Of a stretch of DNA of 25,798 nucleotides, positions 1 through 6,923 are shown one piece after another (within the stretch, counting starts at the first letter, position 1; each line of letters starts with the position of its first letter). A program made the translations under genes and the position numbers. The notes beneath the pieces are model-generated. The model had not been told where the DNA came from and made no database searches. It saw only the letters and a list, made by a program, of their open reading frames with translations. The stretch is from assembly GCA_046341775.1 (NCBI GenBank), contig JBKDQQ010000040.1:1-25798 (forward strand), given 5' to 3'. The DNA comes from SXXH01 sp041165735. Lineage in GTDB: Bacteria; Planctomycetota; UBA1135; GCA-002686595.

Positions 1-716
1 ACGATGCCGTCGCCGAGCCACAGCACGCGCTCTTGGCCGTACCAGTCGCGCAGCGCCTGCTCGATCTGGCGTTTCGAGAGGTGCGGGTTGCGATTCTTGT
101 TGAGGAGGCACGCCTCGCTCGTCAACACGGTGCCGCGTCCGTCGAACTCCACGGAGCCGCCCTCCATCACGACAGGGGCGCCGTCGACGCGCGGCAGCCA
201 CAGGCCTTCGCACCTGCCCTCGATGGACGGATCGCCCGCGGCCATGCGCTCCGCGATGCGCGTCGGCACGGCGTCGTCGGCTTCCCACGGCGGGTACTTG
301 CCGCCCCACGCGTTGAAGCCCCAATCCACGATCGACAACTGCGACTTGCCGCGCGACTTGCGCGTCAGGAAGGCCGGTCCATGGTCGCGGCACCACGCCT
401 CGTTCGTCGGGATGTGGTGGAAGCGCACGCGCTTGCCCAGGTCGCCCTTCTTCACGCCGCCCGCGACGAGCTGCTCGCCCACGATGCGCTCGTAGTTGCC
501 GTTGGGCACGTTGATGTGCACCAGCTCGCGCGGCGCGATCTCCCTCACGATGGCGGCGATGTTCGCCGGGATCGTGTGGTACTTGTCCGGGAAGGAGATG
601 CCCTCTGGACGCGGCCAGCTGAACCACGTGCCGCTGTGCCGCTCCCACTCGGCGGGGAAGCTCCAACCAGCTTCGCGCGGCTTGCCCGCGAGGATCCTCG
701 GACGCCTGCTCGCCAT
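1..716 (-). CDS. aguA: Agmatine deiminase (partial, C-terminus off the left edge)
   Basis: Agmatine deiminases (peptidylarginine-deiminase fold) hydrolyse agmatine to N-carbamoylputrescine and ammonia in the cytoplasm. The 238 residues visible from the ATG at 716 carry family landmarks: NEAWCRDHGP (105-114, with Asp111 in the active-site position), DWGFNAWGGKYPPW (131-144), and VMEGGSVEFDGRG (183-195), followed by a conserved TSEACLLNKNRNP stretch. The catalytic His and C-terminal Cys lie beyond base 1, so activity cannot be judged. The start lies 2 bases after the stop of the N-carbamoylputrescine amidase gene, so the two are almost certainly co-transcribed and encode consecutive steps to putrescine. 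No Shine-Dalgarno sequence is visible, which suits translational coupling. The frame is open to the edge without a stop. Confidence 0.93.
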   Translation of the reverse strand, partial: MASRRPRILAGKPREAGWSFPAEWERHSGTWFSWPRPEGISFPDKYHTIPANIAAIVREIAPRELVHINVPNGNYERIVGEQLVAGGVKKGDLGKRVRFHHIPTNEAWCRDHGPAFLTRKSRGKSQLSIVDWGFNAWGGKYPPWEADDAVPTRIAERMAAGDPSIEGRCEGLWLPRVDGAPVVMEGGSVEFDGRGTVLTSEACLLNKNRNPHLSKRQIEQALRDWYGQERVLWLGDGI

Positions 717-718
717 CG

Positions 719-1645
719 TCAGACGCCGAAGCGTTGGGTGATGGGTCCGTACGCGTCGATGCGCCGGTCGCGCAGGAACGGCCAGTGCGTGCGCGCGAAC
801 TCGACCTTGTCGAGATCGGCGGGCTTCACGACCACCTCCTCCTTGTCGATGCTCGCGCGGTGCACGATCTGGCCGTTGGGCTCGACCATGAACGACTGGC
901 CCCAGAATTGGATGCCGTCGTCGTCCACGGGCTTCTTGTCCAGACCCATGATGCGTTCATGGCCGATGCGGTTGGGCGCGACGACGTAGCAGCCGTTCGC
1001 CACGGCGTGCGAGCGTTGGATCAGCTCCCAGCTCTCGTGCTGCGCCTTGCCATGTTCGGCCTTCTCCTTCGGGTGCCAGCCGATGGCGGTGGGATAGAAG
1101 AGGATCTCGGCGCCTTGGAGCGCCGTCAGCCGCGCGCCCTCGGGGTACCACTGGTCCCAGCAGATCAGCACGCCGATCTTGGCGTGCTTCGTGTCCCAGG
1201 TGCGGAAGCCGAGGTCCCCCGGCGTGAAGTAGAACTTCTCGTAGTACAGCGGGTCGTCGGGGATGTGCATCTTGCGATACACGCCCATCAACGACCCGTC
1301 CGCGTCGATGATCGCGGCCGTGTTGTGGTAGAGGCCGCTGGCGCGCTTCTCGAACAAGCTCGCCACGATCACGATGCCGTGCTTCTTCGCGATCTTCGCG
1401 TAGAGGTCGGTCGTGGGCCCGGGGATCGTCTCCGCCAGCTTGAAGAAGCGGTGGTCCTCGACCTGGCAGAAGTACTGGCTGGTGAACATCTCCTGCGTGC
1501 AGACGATCCGCGCGCCTTGCCTGGCCGCCTGCTCGATCAACTCGGCCTGGTGCTTGCGGTTCGTCGCGACGTCCTCGACGCAACGCATCTGCGTGAAGCC
1601 GATGTCGACGACGCGTGAGGAACTGGACTTCGGGCGGCTGGCCAT
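719..1645 (-). CDS. aguB: N-carbamoylputrescine amidase
   Basis: This nitrilase-superfamily amidohydrolase converts N-carbamoylputrescine to putrescine, CO2 and ammonia, the step after AguA. The 308-residue protein is close to the usual 290-300 and has the Glu-Lys-Cys triad: Glu52 in CTQEMF, Lys125 in YRKMHIPDD, and Cys162 in GVLICWDQWYPE. The segments PDDPLYYEKFYFTPGD and QFWGQSFMVEPNGQI are typical of the putrescine branch rather than general nitrilases. The ATG at 1645 is preceded by a GGAGAA-like ribosome site (1651-1656) at suitable spacing. The gene lies 228 bp after fmt and ends 2 bases before aguA. A possible -10 (CATACT or TACTGT, 1683-1690) would give its own short leader, so aguBA is likely a two-gene unit separate from fmt. 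Confidence 0.95.
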   Translation of the reverse strand: MASRPKSSSSRVVDIGFTQMRCVEDVATNRKHQAELIEQAARQGARIVCTQEMFTSQYFCQVEDHRFFKLAETIPGPTTDLYAKIAKKHGIVIVASLFEKRASGLYHNTAAIIDADGSLMGVYRKMHIPDDPLYYEKFYFTPGDLGFRTWDTKHAKIGVLICWDQWYPEGARLTALQGAEILFYPTAIGWHPKEKAEHGKAQHESWELIQRSHAVANGCYVVAPNRIGHERIMGLDKKPVDDDGIQFWGQSFMVEPNGQIVHRASIDKEEVVVKPADLDKVEFARTHWPFLRDRRIDAYGPITQRFGV

Positions 1646-1650
1646 GCGGG

Positions 1651-1690
1651 TTCTCCGGACGCGCGACTTGCGCGCGAAGGCGACAGTATG
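1651..1690 (-). promoter_or_regulatory. Candidate -10 box and ribosome binding site for aguBA
   Basis: On the minus strand, TACTGT (1688-1683) or overlapping CATACT (1690-1685) resembles a -10 hexamer about 40 bases upstream of the aguB ATG. A GGAGAA sequence at 1656-1651 is correctly spaced as a Shine-Dalgarno. No good -35 is visible. The rest of the 1646-1873 gap holds a short AT-richer patch near 1845-1858 with no structure I can assign. Confidence 0.35.
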
Positions 1691-1873
1691 GAGATCGGCG
1701 GCCGCCCGCGCGAGTCGCCGGCGCTCGAACCCGATGGTCGGCGCGTCGCCCGCGACCGGCTTCGCGCCTCCGAGGCGGTCCGCTCGACGGCCGCGGCGGG
1801 CGCTCTCTCTCCGCGGGACCGGTCGGGGAAGGCGCTGGCCGTAAAGAGAAATTGACAGAGGTCGCGGCGGCGT

Positions 1874-2809
1874 TCAGCCGCAGCGCGCGCCCGGCTCGAG
1901 TCGCGCGCCCCGCGCCCACGCCGCGCCGTCCATGGGGCCCTTGCCGGACGGCTTGACGCGCGCCAAGCGCACCGCGCCTTCGCCGCAGGCGACGACGAGC
2001 CCTTCCTTGGTCGCCGCCACGGCGCCCGGCGTCGCGTCGGCGCCGCTCGGCAAGTCGCACGGCGGGCAATCGAGCAACCCCAGTTCCGCGCCGCCAAGCA
2101 GCGTGCGCGCCCCCGGCCAGGGCGAGAAGGCGCGCACGAGCCGATCGACCTCGAGCGCGTCCTTCGTCCAATCGACGAGCCCTTGTTCCTTCCTGATCTT
2201 CGTCGCGTAGGTGGTGCGGGCCGCGTCCTGCGCCACGAGCCGCGGGTTGCCGCCGGCCACCATGTCCATCGCCTCCAGCGCGACCTGTCCACCGAGAACC
2301 GCGAGGCGCGCGAGCAATTCGCCCGAGGTCTCCCGCGGGCCGATCGGCGTGCGCAGTTCGTGGACCACGTCGCCCTCGTCGAGCGCCAGCACCATCCGCT
2401 GCACGCACACTCCGGTCTCCGCGTCGCCGGCGAGGATCGCGGCTTGGATGGGGGACGCGCCGCGCCAGCGCGGCAGCAGCGAGGCGTGCACGTTCCACGC
2501 CCCGCGCGGCGCGAGTTCCAGCACGTCCTGCCGCAGGATCTCGCCGTAGCTCGCCACGAGCAGGGCATCCGGACCCCATGCGCGCAACGCCCCGAGGAAT
2601 TCGTCGCCGCGCGCCTTCTCGGGTTGCAGCACGGGGATTCCGCGCTCCCGCGCCGCCGCCGCCATGGAGGACGGCTCGACCTTCATGCCGCGACCACGCG
2701 GCTTGTCGGGCTTGGTGACGAGGCCGACGACCTGGTGGCGACCGGAGGCGAGCAGCGCGTCGAAGACGGTCGCGCCGAAGGGCGGCGAACCGAGGAAGGC
2801 GATCTTCAT
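1874..2809 (-). CDS. fmt: Methionyl-tRNA formyltransferase
   Basis: Fmt transfers a formyl group from 10-formyltetrahydrofolate to Met-tRNAfMet before translation initiation. From the ATG at 2809 the protein has 311 residues, the normal length. It begins MKIAFLGSPPFG, like other Fmt proteins, and has the catalytic trio at the same numbers as the E. coli enzyme: Asn106 and His108 (GAWNVHASLLPRWRGASP) and Asp144 (LALDEGD). The formyl-folate binding region SLLPRWRGASPIQ is intact. An in-frame GTG at 2815 would add two residues, but the ATG fits the family start better. The usual partner def (peptide deformylase) is not in this window. The upstream gap (2810-3044) contains a perfect 12-bp palindrome but no clear promoter. 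The trxA gene lies upstream on the same strand. Confidence 0.95.
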   Translation of the reverse strand: MKIAFLGSPPFGATVFDALLASGRHQVVGLVTKPDKPRGRGMKVEPSSMAAAARERGIPVLQPEKARGDEFLGALRAWGPDALLVASYGEILRQDVLELAPRGAWNVHASLLPRWRGASPIQAAILAGDAETGVCVQRMVLALDEGDVVHELRTPIGPRETSGELLARLAVLGGQVALEAMDMVAGGNPRLVAQDAARTTYATKIRKEQGLVDWTKDALEVDRLVRAFSPWPGARTLLGGAELGLLDCPPCDLPSGADATPGAVAATKEGLVVACGEGAVRLARVKPSGKGPMDGAAWARGARLEPGARCG

Positions 2810-2877
2810 GCCCACCGCCCGGCCGCGCGGGCGCGGCGCCGCTCGATCGCGCTCGTGGGTGCGCCGATCTTCGCGAC

Positions 2878-2903
2878 GGTGCGCGCACCGACGTGCGCAC
2901 CAT
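2878..2903. repeat. Inverted repeat in the fmt upstream region
   Basis: A perfect 12-bp palindrome (GGTGCGCGCACC, 2878-2889) is followed by a second GTGCGCACC copy (2893-2901), so several overlapping hairpins are possible. It sits about 70 bases upstream of the fmt start. It could be an operator or part of a terminator for trxA, but it has no adjoining T-run and such GC palindromes arise easily in this composition. The remainder of the 2810-3044 gap shows nothing else I can assign. Confidence 0.25.
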
Positions 2904-3044
2904 CGGGCGCGGGCACTGGTGAGCTCATCGACGCGTCAAGCGCCGTGACCGGGGACGCGCCCGAGCGAGCATCCGACGACGGCGCTCCGGCGATGGACGC
3001 CGCCTCCACCCGCGAAGACCGCAAGAGCAGGTCCCTTCCGGCGC

Positions 3045-3368
3045 TCAGAGGTGCGCCGCGACGAGCGACTTCAGGCGGTCGTACGGCATGGCGCCCATCT
3101 GGCGCGCGACCATCTTGCCGCCCTTGAAGACCATGAAGGTGGGGATCGAGCTGACGCCCAGATTGCTGGCGACTTCCTGGCTCTCGTCGGTGTTGAGCTT
3201 GACCACCTTCAGTTGCGCGCCGAGTTCACCGGCGAGCTTGTCGACGCTCGGGCCCATCGCCTTGCACGGACCGCACCACGGCGCCCAGAAGTCGACCAGC
3301 ACCGGCACCTGGCTCTTGAGGACGACGGAATCGAAGGTCTGGTCGGTGACGTCTTGTGCGGCGCTCAT
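3045..3368 (-). CDS. trxA: Thioredoxin
   Basis: This is a 107-residue single-domain cytoplasmic thioredoxin that reduces protein disulphides. It has the redox motif WCGPC at 31-35 within VDFWAPWCGPCKAMGP, the cis-proline Pro76 in SSIPTF, and the FKGGKMVARQMGA segment typical of TrxA. The ATG at 3368 gives the canonical length. An open frame continues upstream to 3449, but that extension is proline- and arginine-rich without homology, so it is excluded. A CATAGT -10-like box at 3426-3421 would give a leader of about 45 bases. It lies 144 bp downstream of scpA and 235 bp upstream of fmt on the same strand, so co-transcription is possible but not required. Confidence 0.95.
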   Translation of the reverse strand: MSAAQDVTDQTFDSVVLKSQVPVLVDFWAPWCGPCKAMGPSVDKLAGELGAQLKVVKLNTDESQEVASNLGVSSIPTFMVFKGGKMVARQMGAMPYDRLKSLVAAHL

Positions 3369-3512
3369 GGCGAAGGTGGCGGGGTGGCTGGACCGACGCG
3401 GGATCGGCGTCGGGACGCAGACTATGGGCCACGGCGCGCCCCCAGACAAGTGCCGCGCCGCGTCGTCCCGCCTCCGCGACGCGCGGACCGCGCCCGGGGG
3501 GGGAGAGGCTCG

Positions 3513-4427
3513 CTAGTCCGCCTCGGAGGCGTCGGGAGCGGCGACGGACGCGACGCCGGCGTCGGGCGCCGCGCGGGACTCGGGCGAGTCGGCGGGAGGC
3601 GACTGTCCGTCGACCGGCTCCTCCGGGCGTTCGTCGTCGAAGGTGCTGGCGGCGAGCATGCCCGCCAAGTCGGCCTCGCCCTCGGGTTGGAAGGCCAGCA
3701 GGATCTCGCCGCCGCCTTCGGCCTGGCTCGCGCGCACCACTCCCAGCTTGCACAGTTCCAGCAACGCGCAGAACGAACCGACCAGCGATTCGCGCGTCGG
3801 TTCGGCGTCGATCGACAGCACCAGCTCGCGCAGCCCCAGTTGTCCGGATTTTTTGACACGCTCGGCCAACGCCTGCACGTAGAACCGCAGGGGCCGCTTG
3901 TCGACGGCCACCTTGTGCGGCGCGTTGGCCAAGGTCTCGCGCAGCAGCCGCGAGAACGCGCCCAGCAGGTCCCACGCCGTCACCTCGCCGAGGTCCAGCT
4001 CGGGCCCGGGCGCGTCGGCCCGCAGCGGCGACGCGCCGCGCTGGTGCTGCAAGTCGCGCACCTCCGCGCGCCGGCCGAGGTCCTCGGACGCGGTGCGGAA
4101 CCTGCGGTACTCGACGAGGCGCTGGATCAGCTCGTCGCGCGGATCCAAACCATCGTCTAGGTCGACCGACTCGCGCGGCAGCAGCGAGCGGCTCTTGATG
4201 GCGAGCAGAGTCGCGGCCATCACGAGGAAGTCGCCGGCGACCTCGATGTCGAGCTCGCGCATGGCCTTCAGGTGCGCGAGGTAGCCCTCGATCACGCGCG
4301 ACACTTCGACTTCGTGGATCTCGACCTCCTGCTCGCGCACGAGGTGCAGCAACAGGTCCATCGGACCGTGGAAGACCCGTTCGAGGCGCACGGTGTAGTC
4401 GCGCGCGACCGGATCCGGGTTGCTCAC
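3513..4427 (-). CDS. scpA: Segregation and condensation protein A
   Basis: ScpA is the kleisin subunit of the SMC-ScpA-ScpB condensin that organises and segregates the chromosome. The N-terminal helical domain is clear: VFHGPMDLLLHLVREQEVEI, then VSRVIEGYL and EVAGDFLVMAATLLAIKSRSLLP, which contact the SMC neck. A winged-helix region near residues 190-260 (QALAERVKKSGQL to GGGEILLAFQPEG) would bind the SMC head. I place the start at GTG 4427, because GGAGG at 4438-4434 is then spaced 6 bases away, and this GTG overlaps the TGA of the M50 gene as GTGA. At 304 residues it is longer than most ScpA proteins; the excess is a Pro/Ala/Asp/Glu-rich tail of about 45 residues, probably disordered. No scpB is present in the window. 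Confidence 0.9.
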   Translation of the reverse strand: MSNPDPVARDYTVRLERVFHGPMDLLLHLVREQEVEIHEVEVSRVIEGYLAHLKAMRELDIEVAGDFLVMAATLLAIKSRSLLPRESVDLDDGLDPRDELIQRLVEYRRFRTASEDLGRRAEVRDLQHQRGASPLRADAPGPELDLGEVTAWDLLGAFSRLLRETLANAPHKVAVDKRPLRFYVQALAERVKKSGQLGLRELVLSIDAEPTRESLVGSFCALLELCKLGVVRASQAEGGGEILLAFQPEGEADLAGMLAASTFDDERPEEPVDGQSPPADSPESRAAPDAGVASVAAPDASEAD

Positions 4428-5218
4428 CACGCGCCTCCGAGGCCCACGACCGCCTCGAGCACGCCCTCGACCCAGCGGATGGCGTCGCGTTGCAGCGCGT
4501 TGAAGCCCGGCACGAGCCAGATCAGCGCGAACACGATGAAGAGGCCCCAACGCTCGAGCGACATGTAGCCGGGACGCAGCTCCTTCGGCAGCAACCAGGC
4601 CGTGATGCGCGACCCGTCCAGCGGCGGGATGGGGATCAGGTTGAACACCATCAGCAGCACGTTGACCGACACGAGCGCGTCGAGCACCCGCGGCAGGAGG
4701 TCCGCGGGCCGCGAGTAGAGGGTCTCCGCGGCGCCGTTGTAGAACCCGGTGTGGACGGCCACCTTCCACAGGAACAAGAAGAGCGCCGCCAGCAGCAGGT
4801 TCGAGAGCGGACCCGCCGCCGCGACGAAGCTCATGTCGCGCCACGGCGACCGCAGGCGGTGGAAGTCCACCGGCACGGGCTTGGCGCCGCCGAACAGGAA
4901 CCCGGAGGTCAGGAGGAAGAAGGCCGGGATGGCCACGGTCCACATCCAATCGATGTGGGCCATCGGGTTGAGCGTCAAGCGCCCCATCTGGCGCGCCGTG
5001 GGATCGCCGCACCGGTCCGCGGCCCAGGCGTGTGCCGCTTCGTGCACGCCCAGCGACACGACGAGCAAGGTCAGCACGAGGGCGACGAACAACGGGTCCG
5101 CGGCGAAGTCGAGCAGCGCGAGGCCGCCGATGCTCGATGCCGGGAACGCCATGTGCAGGCTGGCGCCGCCCGCCACGGCGAGGAAGGCGTTGCGCAGGAG
5201 GCGATGGGTGCGGGACAT
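4424..5218 (-). CDS. Site-2 protease-type M50 zinc metallopeptidase, membrane
   Basis: This integral-membrane metalloprotease has 264 residues. The zinc motif HEAAH (His59, Glu60, His63) lies in a hydrophobic helix, and the third-ligand motif NLIPIPPLDG (193-202, Asp201) is in another. The intervening NPMAHIDW, FFLLTSGFLFGGAKPVPVDF and AAAGPLSNLLLA segments are typical of the small group III M50 proteases without PDZ or CBS domains. At least five hydrophobic segments are visible. Its substrate cannot be inferred. The start is ATG 5218, just inside the point where the hydrophobic protein begins. Its stop overlaps the scpA GTG start, so scpA is translationally coupled to it; scpA next to a small M50 protease is a recurrent arrangement in bacteria. 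A TAGAAT box at 5256-5251 could be its promoter. Confidence 0.9.
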   Translation of the reverse strand: MSRTHRLLRNAFLAVAGGASLHMAFPASSIGGLALLDFAADPLFVALVLTLLVVSLGVHEAAHAWAADRCGDPTARQMGRLTLNPMAHIDWMWTVAIPAFFLLTSGFLFGGAKPVPVDFHRLRSPWRDMSFVAAAGPLSNLLLAALFLFLWKVAVHTGFYNGAAETLYSRPADLLPRVLDALVSVNVLLMVFNLIPIPPLDGSRITAWLLPKELRPGYMSLERWGLFIVFALIWLVPGFNALQRDAIRWVEGVLEAVVGLGGAW

Positions 5219-5250
5219 CGGCGGTGGTCGGCGCGTTCGCCGAGCGCCGG

Positions 5251-5256
5251 ATTCTA
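5251..5256 (-). promoter_or_regulatory. Candidate -10 box for the M50-scpA unit
   Basis: TAGAAT reads on the minus strand at 5256-5251. It is identical to the candidate -10 of the divergent kdsD promoter 62 bases away. Transcription from it would give a leader of about 26 bases before ATG 5218. No recognisable -35 lies 17 bases upstream. Confidence 0.4.
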
Positions 5257-5293
5257 CGCGAAGGAGGAGCGGAATTCCCGCCGCGCCGCGCCG

Positions 5294-5323
5294 TTGCAGG
5301 TGCTTCGTCGCGACCTCTAGAAT
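5294..5323 (+). promoter_or_regulatory. Candidate sigma70-type promoter for kdsD-kdsC-lpt
   Basis: TTGCAG (5294-5299) and TAGAAT (5318-5323) are separated by 18 bases, the best housekeeping-type promoter match in the window. A transcript would start near 5330, giving a leader of about 73 bases to the kdsD TTG at 5403. It lies back to back with the TAGAAT box of the divergent M50 gene. Confidence 0.5.
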
Positions 5324-5402
5324 CCGTCCGAAGCCGCGCGCCGCACGCTGCTTGCGACGAGGCCTCCGAGCTGCGTCGCGCCGACCGCGCCGCACCACCC
5401 CC

Positions 5403-6389
5403 TTGGACGCCCGCCCGCACCACCATCCGCTCCTCGCGCAGGCCGCCGAAGTCTTCCGCAACGAAGCGGCGGCGATCGCGGCGTTGGAGTCGCGCCTCGA
5501 CGAGCGCTTCGTCGCCGCGGTCGAGTCGATCGTCGCCTCCGAAGGCTTCGTCGTCGCGACCGGCGTGGGCAAGGCCGGCATCGTGGCGCAGAAGATCAGC
5601 GCCACGCTCGCCTCCACCGGCACGCCGAGCTTGTTCCTCCATCCCACCGAGGCGCTGCACGGCGACCTCGGGCGCATCCGCGCGCGCGACGTGCTGCTGG
5701 CCTTGTCGAACAGCGGCGAGAGCGCCGAGGTCGTGGCGTTGCTGCCGAGCGCGCGCGCCATCGGCGCGCGCATCGTCGCCATCACGGGGGCGCCCGGCTC
5801 GACCTTGGCGCGCCACGCCGACAGCGTGCTCGACATCGGGCGCGTGCAGGAGGCCTGTCCCCTCAACCTCGCGCCCACGGCCAGCACGACCGCCATGCTC
5901 GCCATGGGCGACGCGCTCGCGATGGTCGTGCTGCAGCGCCGCAGCTTCTCGCGCGAGGACTACGCGCGCTTCCACCCCGGCGGCTCGCTCGGACGACGCT
6001 TGATGAAGGTGGGCGACATGATGCGCCGCGGCGAGCAGCTGCCGCTGGTGCGCGCGGGCGCCACGCTCAAGGAAGCCGTGCTCGTCATGAACCGGACCCC
6101 CGGTCGTCCGGGCGCCGCGCTGGTCGTCGACGCGGAAGGGCGCCTCGCGGGCATCTTCACGCACGGCGACCTGGCGCGCATGTTCGAGCGCGGCATCGCC
6201 TTCGACGGCGCGCAGTCCGTCGACGCGCACATGGGCACGCGGCCCAAGACCACGCGACCGGAGGCGCTGGTCGAGGACGCGCAGCACCTCCTGCACGAGC
6301 ACAAGATCGACCAGCTCGCCGTGGTCGACGACGCGCATCGTCCCGTCGGCCTCGTCGACGTGCAGGACCTGCTGGACCTGCGGGTCTAG
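5403..6389 (+). CDS. kdsD: Arabinose-5-phosphate isomerase (KDO pathway)
   Basis: KdsD interconverts ribulose-5-phosphate and arabinose-5-phosphate, the first dedicated step to KDO, the inner-core sugar of lipopolysaccharide. The SIS domain occupies about residues 35-180 with GVGKAG (54-59), HPTEALHGDLG (80-90) and LSNSGES (101-107). The linker FHPGGSLGRRL (190-200) is diagnostic for KdsD/GutQ. Two CBS domains follow (about 205-262 and 268-328). There is no ATG near the N-terminus. The TTG at 5403 yields exactly 328 residues, the length of E. coli KdsD, and its N-terminus aligns with the family, so I accept TTG although no Shine-Dalgarno is visible. kdsC follows after 12 bases. KdsD rather than GutQ is supported by that neighbour. 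Confidence 0.93.
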   Translation: MDARPHHHPLLAQAAEVFRNEAAAIAALESRLDERFVAAVESIVASEGFVVATGVGKAGIVAQKISATLASTGTPSLFLHPTEALHGDLGRIRARDVLLALSNSGESAEVVALLPSARAIGARIVAITGAPGSTLARHADSVLDIGRVQEACPLNLAPTASTTAMLAMGDALAMVVLQRRSFSREDYARFHPGGSLGRRLMKVGDMMRRGEQLPLVRAGATLKEAVLVMNRTPGRPGAALVVDAEGRLAGIFTHGDLARMFERGIAFDGAQSVDAHMGTRPKTTRPEALVEDAQHLLHEHKIDQLAVVDDAHRPVGLVDVQDLLDLRV

Positions 6390-6401
6390 GGCGCCGGACA
6401 A

Positions 6402-6923
6402 GTGGAGCACGATTCCCAAGGACTCGAGGCCGCCTTCAGGCGCGCCAAGCTGCTCGTCCTCGACGTGGACGGCACCTTGACGGACGGCCGCATCGCCTAC
6501 TTCGACCATGCCGGCGGCGTGGGCGAGCTCCTGTCGTTCGACGTGCGCGACGGGCTCGGCCTGCAGTCCTTGGCGCGCACCGGCGTCGTCGTCGCGCTCG
6601 TCACCGGCCGCGGCAGCCCGGCGCTCGAGCGCCGCGCCGGCGAGCTGAAGCTGCGCCTCCTCCAACGCGTGGCCGACAAGCGCGCCGCGCTCGAGGAGTT
6701 GCAGGCGGAGCTGGGCGTGGCGTCGTCCGAGACGATCGCCATGGGCGACGACCTGCCCGACCTCGGGCTCGCCGAGCGCGCCGCGGTCCTCGTCGCTCCG
6801 CCCGACGCCGTCGACGAGGTCAAGCGGCGCGCGCAGCTGGTCGTCTCGCGTCCCGCGGGACGCGGCGCGGTGCGCGAGCTGTGCGAACGCGTGCTCGCCG
6901 CGCGCGGGACCGGCGCGCGATGA
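6402..6923 (+). CDS. kdsC: 3-deoxy-D-manno-octulosonate 8-phosphate phosphatase
   Basis: KdsC is a cytoplasmic HAD-superfamily phosphatase that releases KDO from KDO-8-phosphate. The 173-residue protein matches the small, cap-less C0 type. HAD motif I is LDVDGTLTDG (Asp21 nucleophile, Asp23), motif II is VTGRGS (Thr68), a lysine follows in VADKRAALEEL, and motif IV is MGDDLPDLGL. The start codon is GTG at 6402, 12 bases after kdsD. The TGA stop overlaps the ATG of the next gene (ATGA at 6920-6923), so the lpt gene is translationally coupled. The kdsD-kdsC-lptC order is the same as in enterobacteria, which supports the assignment over a generic HAD phosphatase. Confidence 0.93.
   Translation: MEHDSQGLEAAFRRAKLLVLDVDGTLTDGRIAYFDHAGGVGELLSFDVRDGLGLQSLARTGVVVALVTGRGSPALERRAGELKLRLLQRVADKRAALEELQAELGVASSETIAMGDDLPDLGLAERAAVLVAPPDAVDEVKRRAQLVVSRPAGRGAVRELCERVLAARGTGAR

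Noticed and set aside
957..2903. A 648-codon minus-strand frame spanning aguB and fmt
   Set aside because: It is out of frame with both real genes and shows only low-complexity Arg/Gly/Ala sequence.
2806..3024. A possible 72-residue minus-strand protein between trxA and fmt
   Set aside because: It has no recognisable motif or ribosome site, overlaps the fmt start and reads as Ala/Arg/Ser-rich filler expected by chance in this composition.
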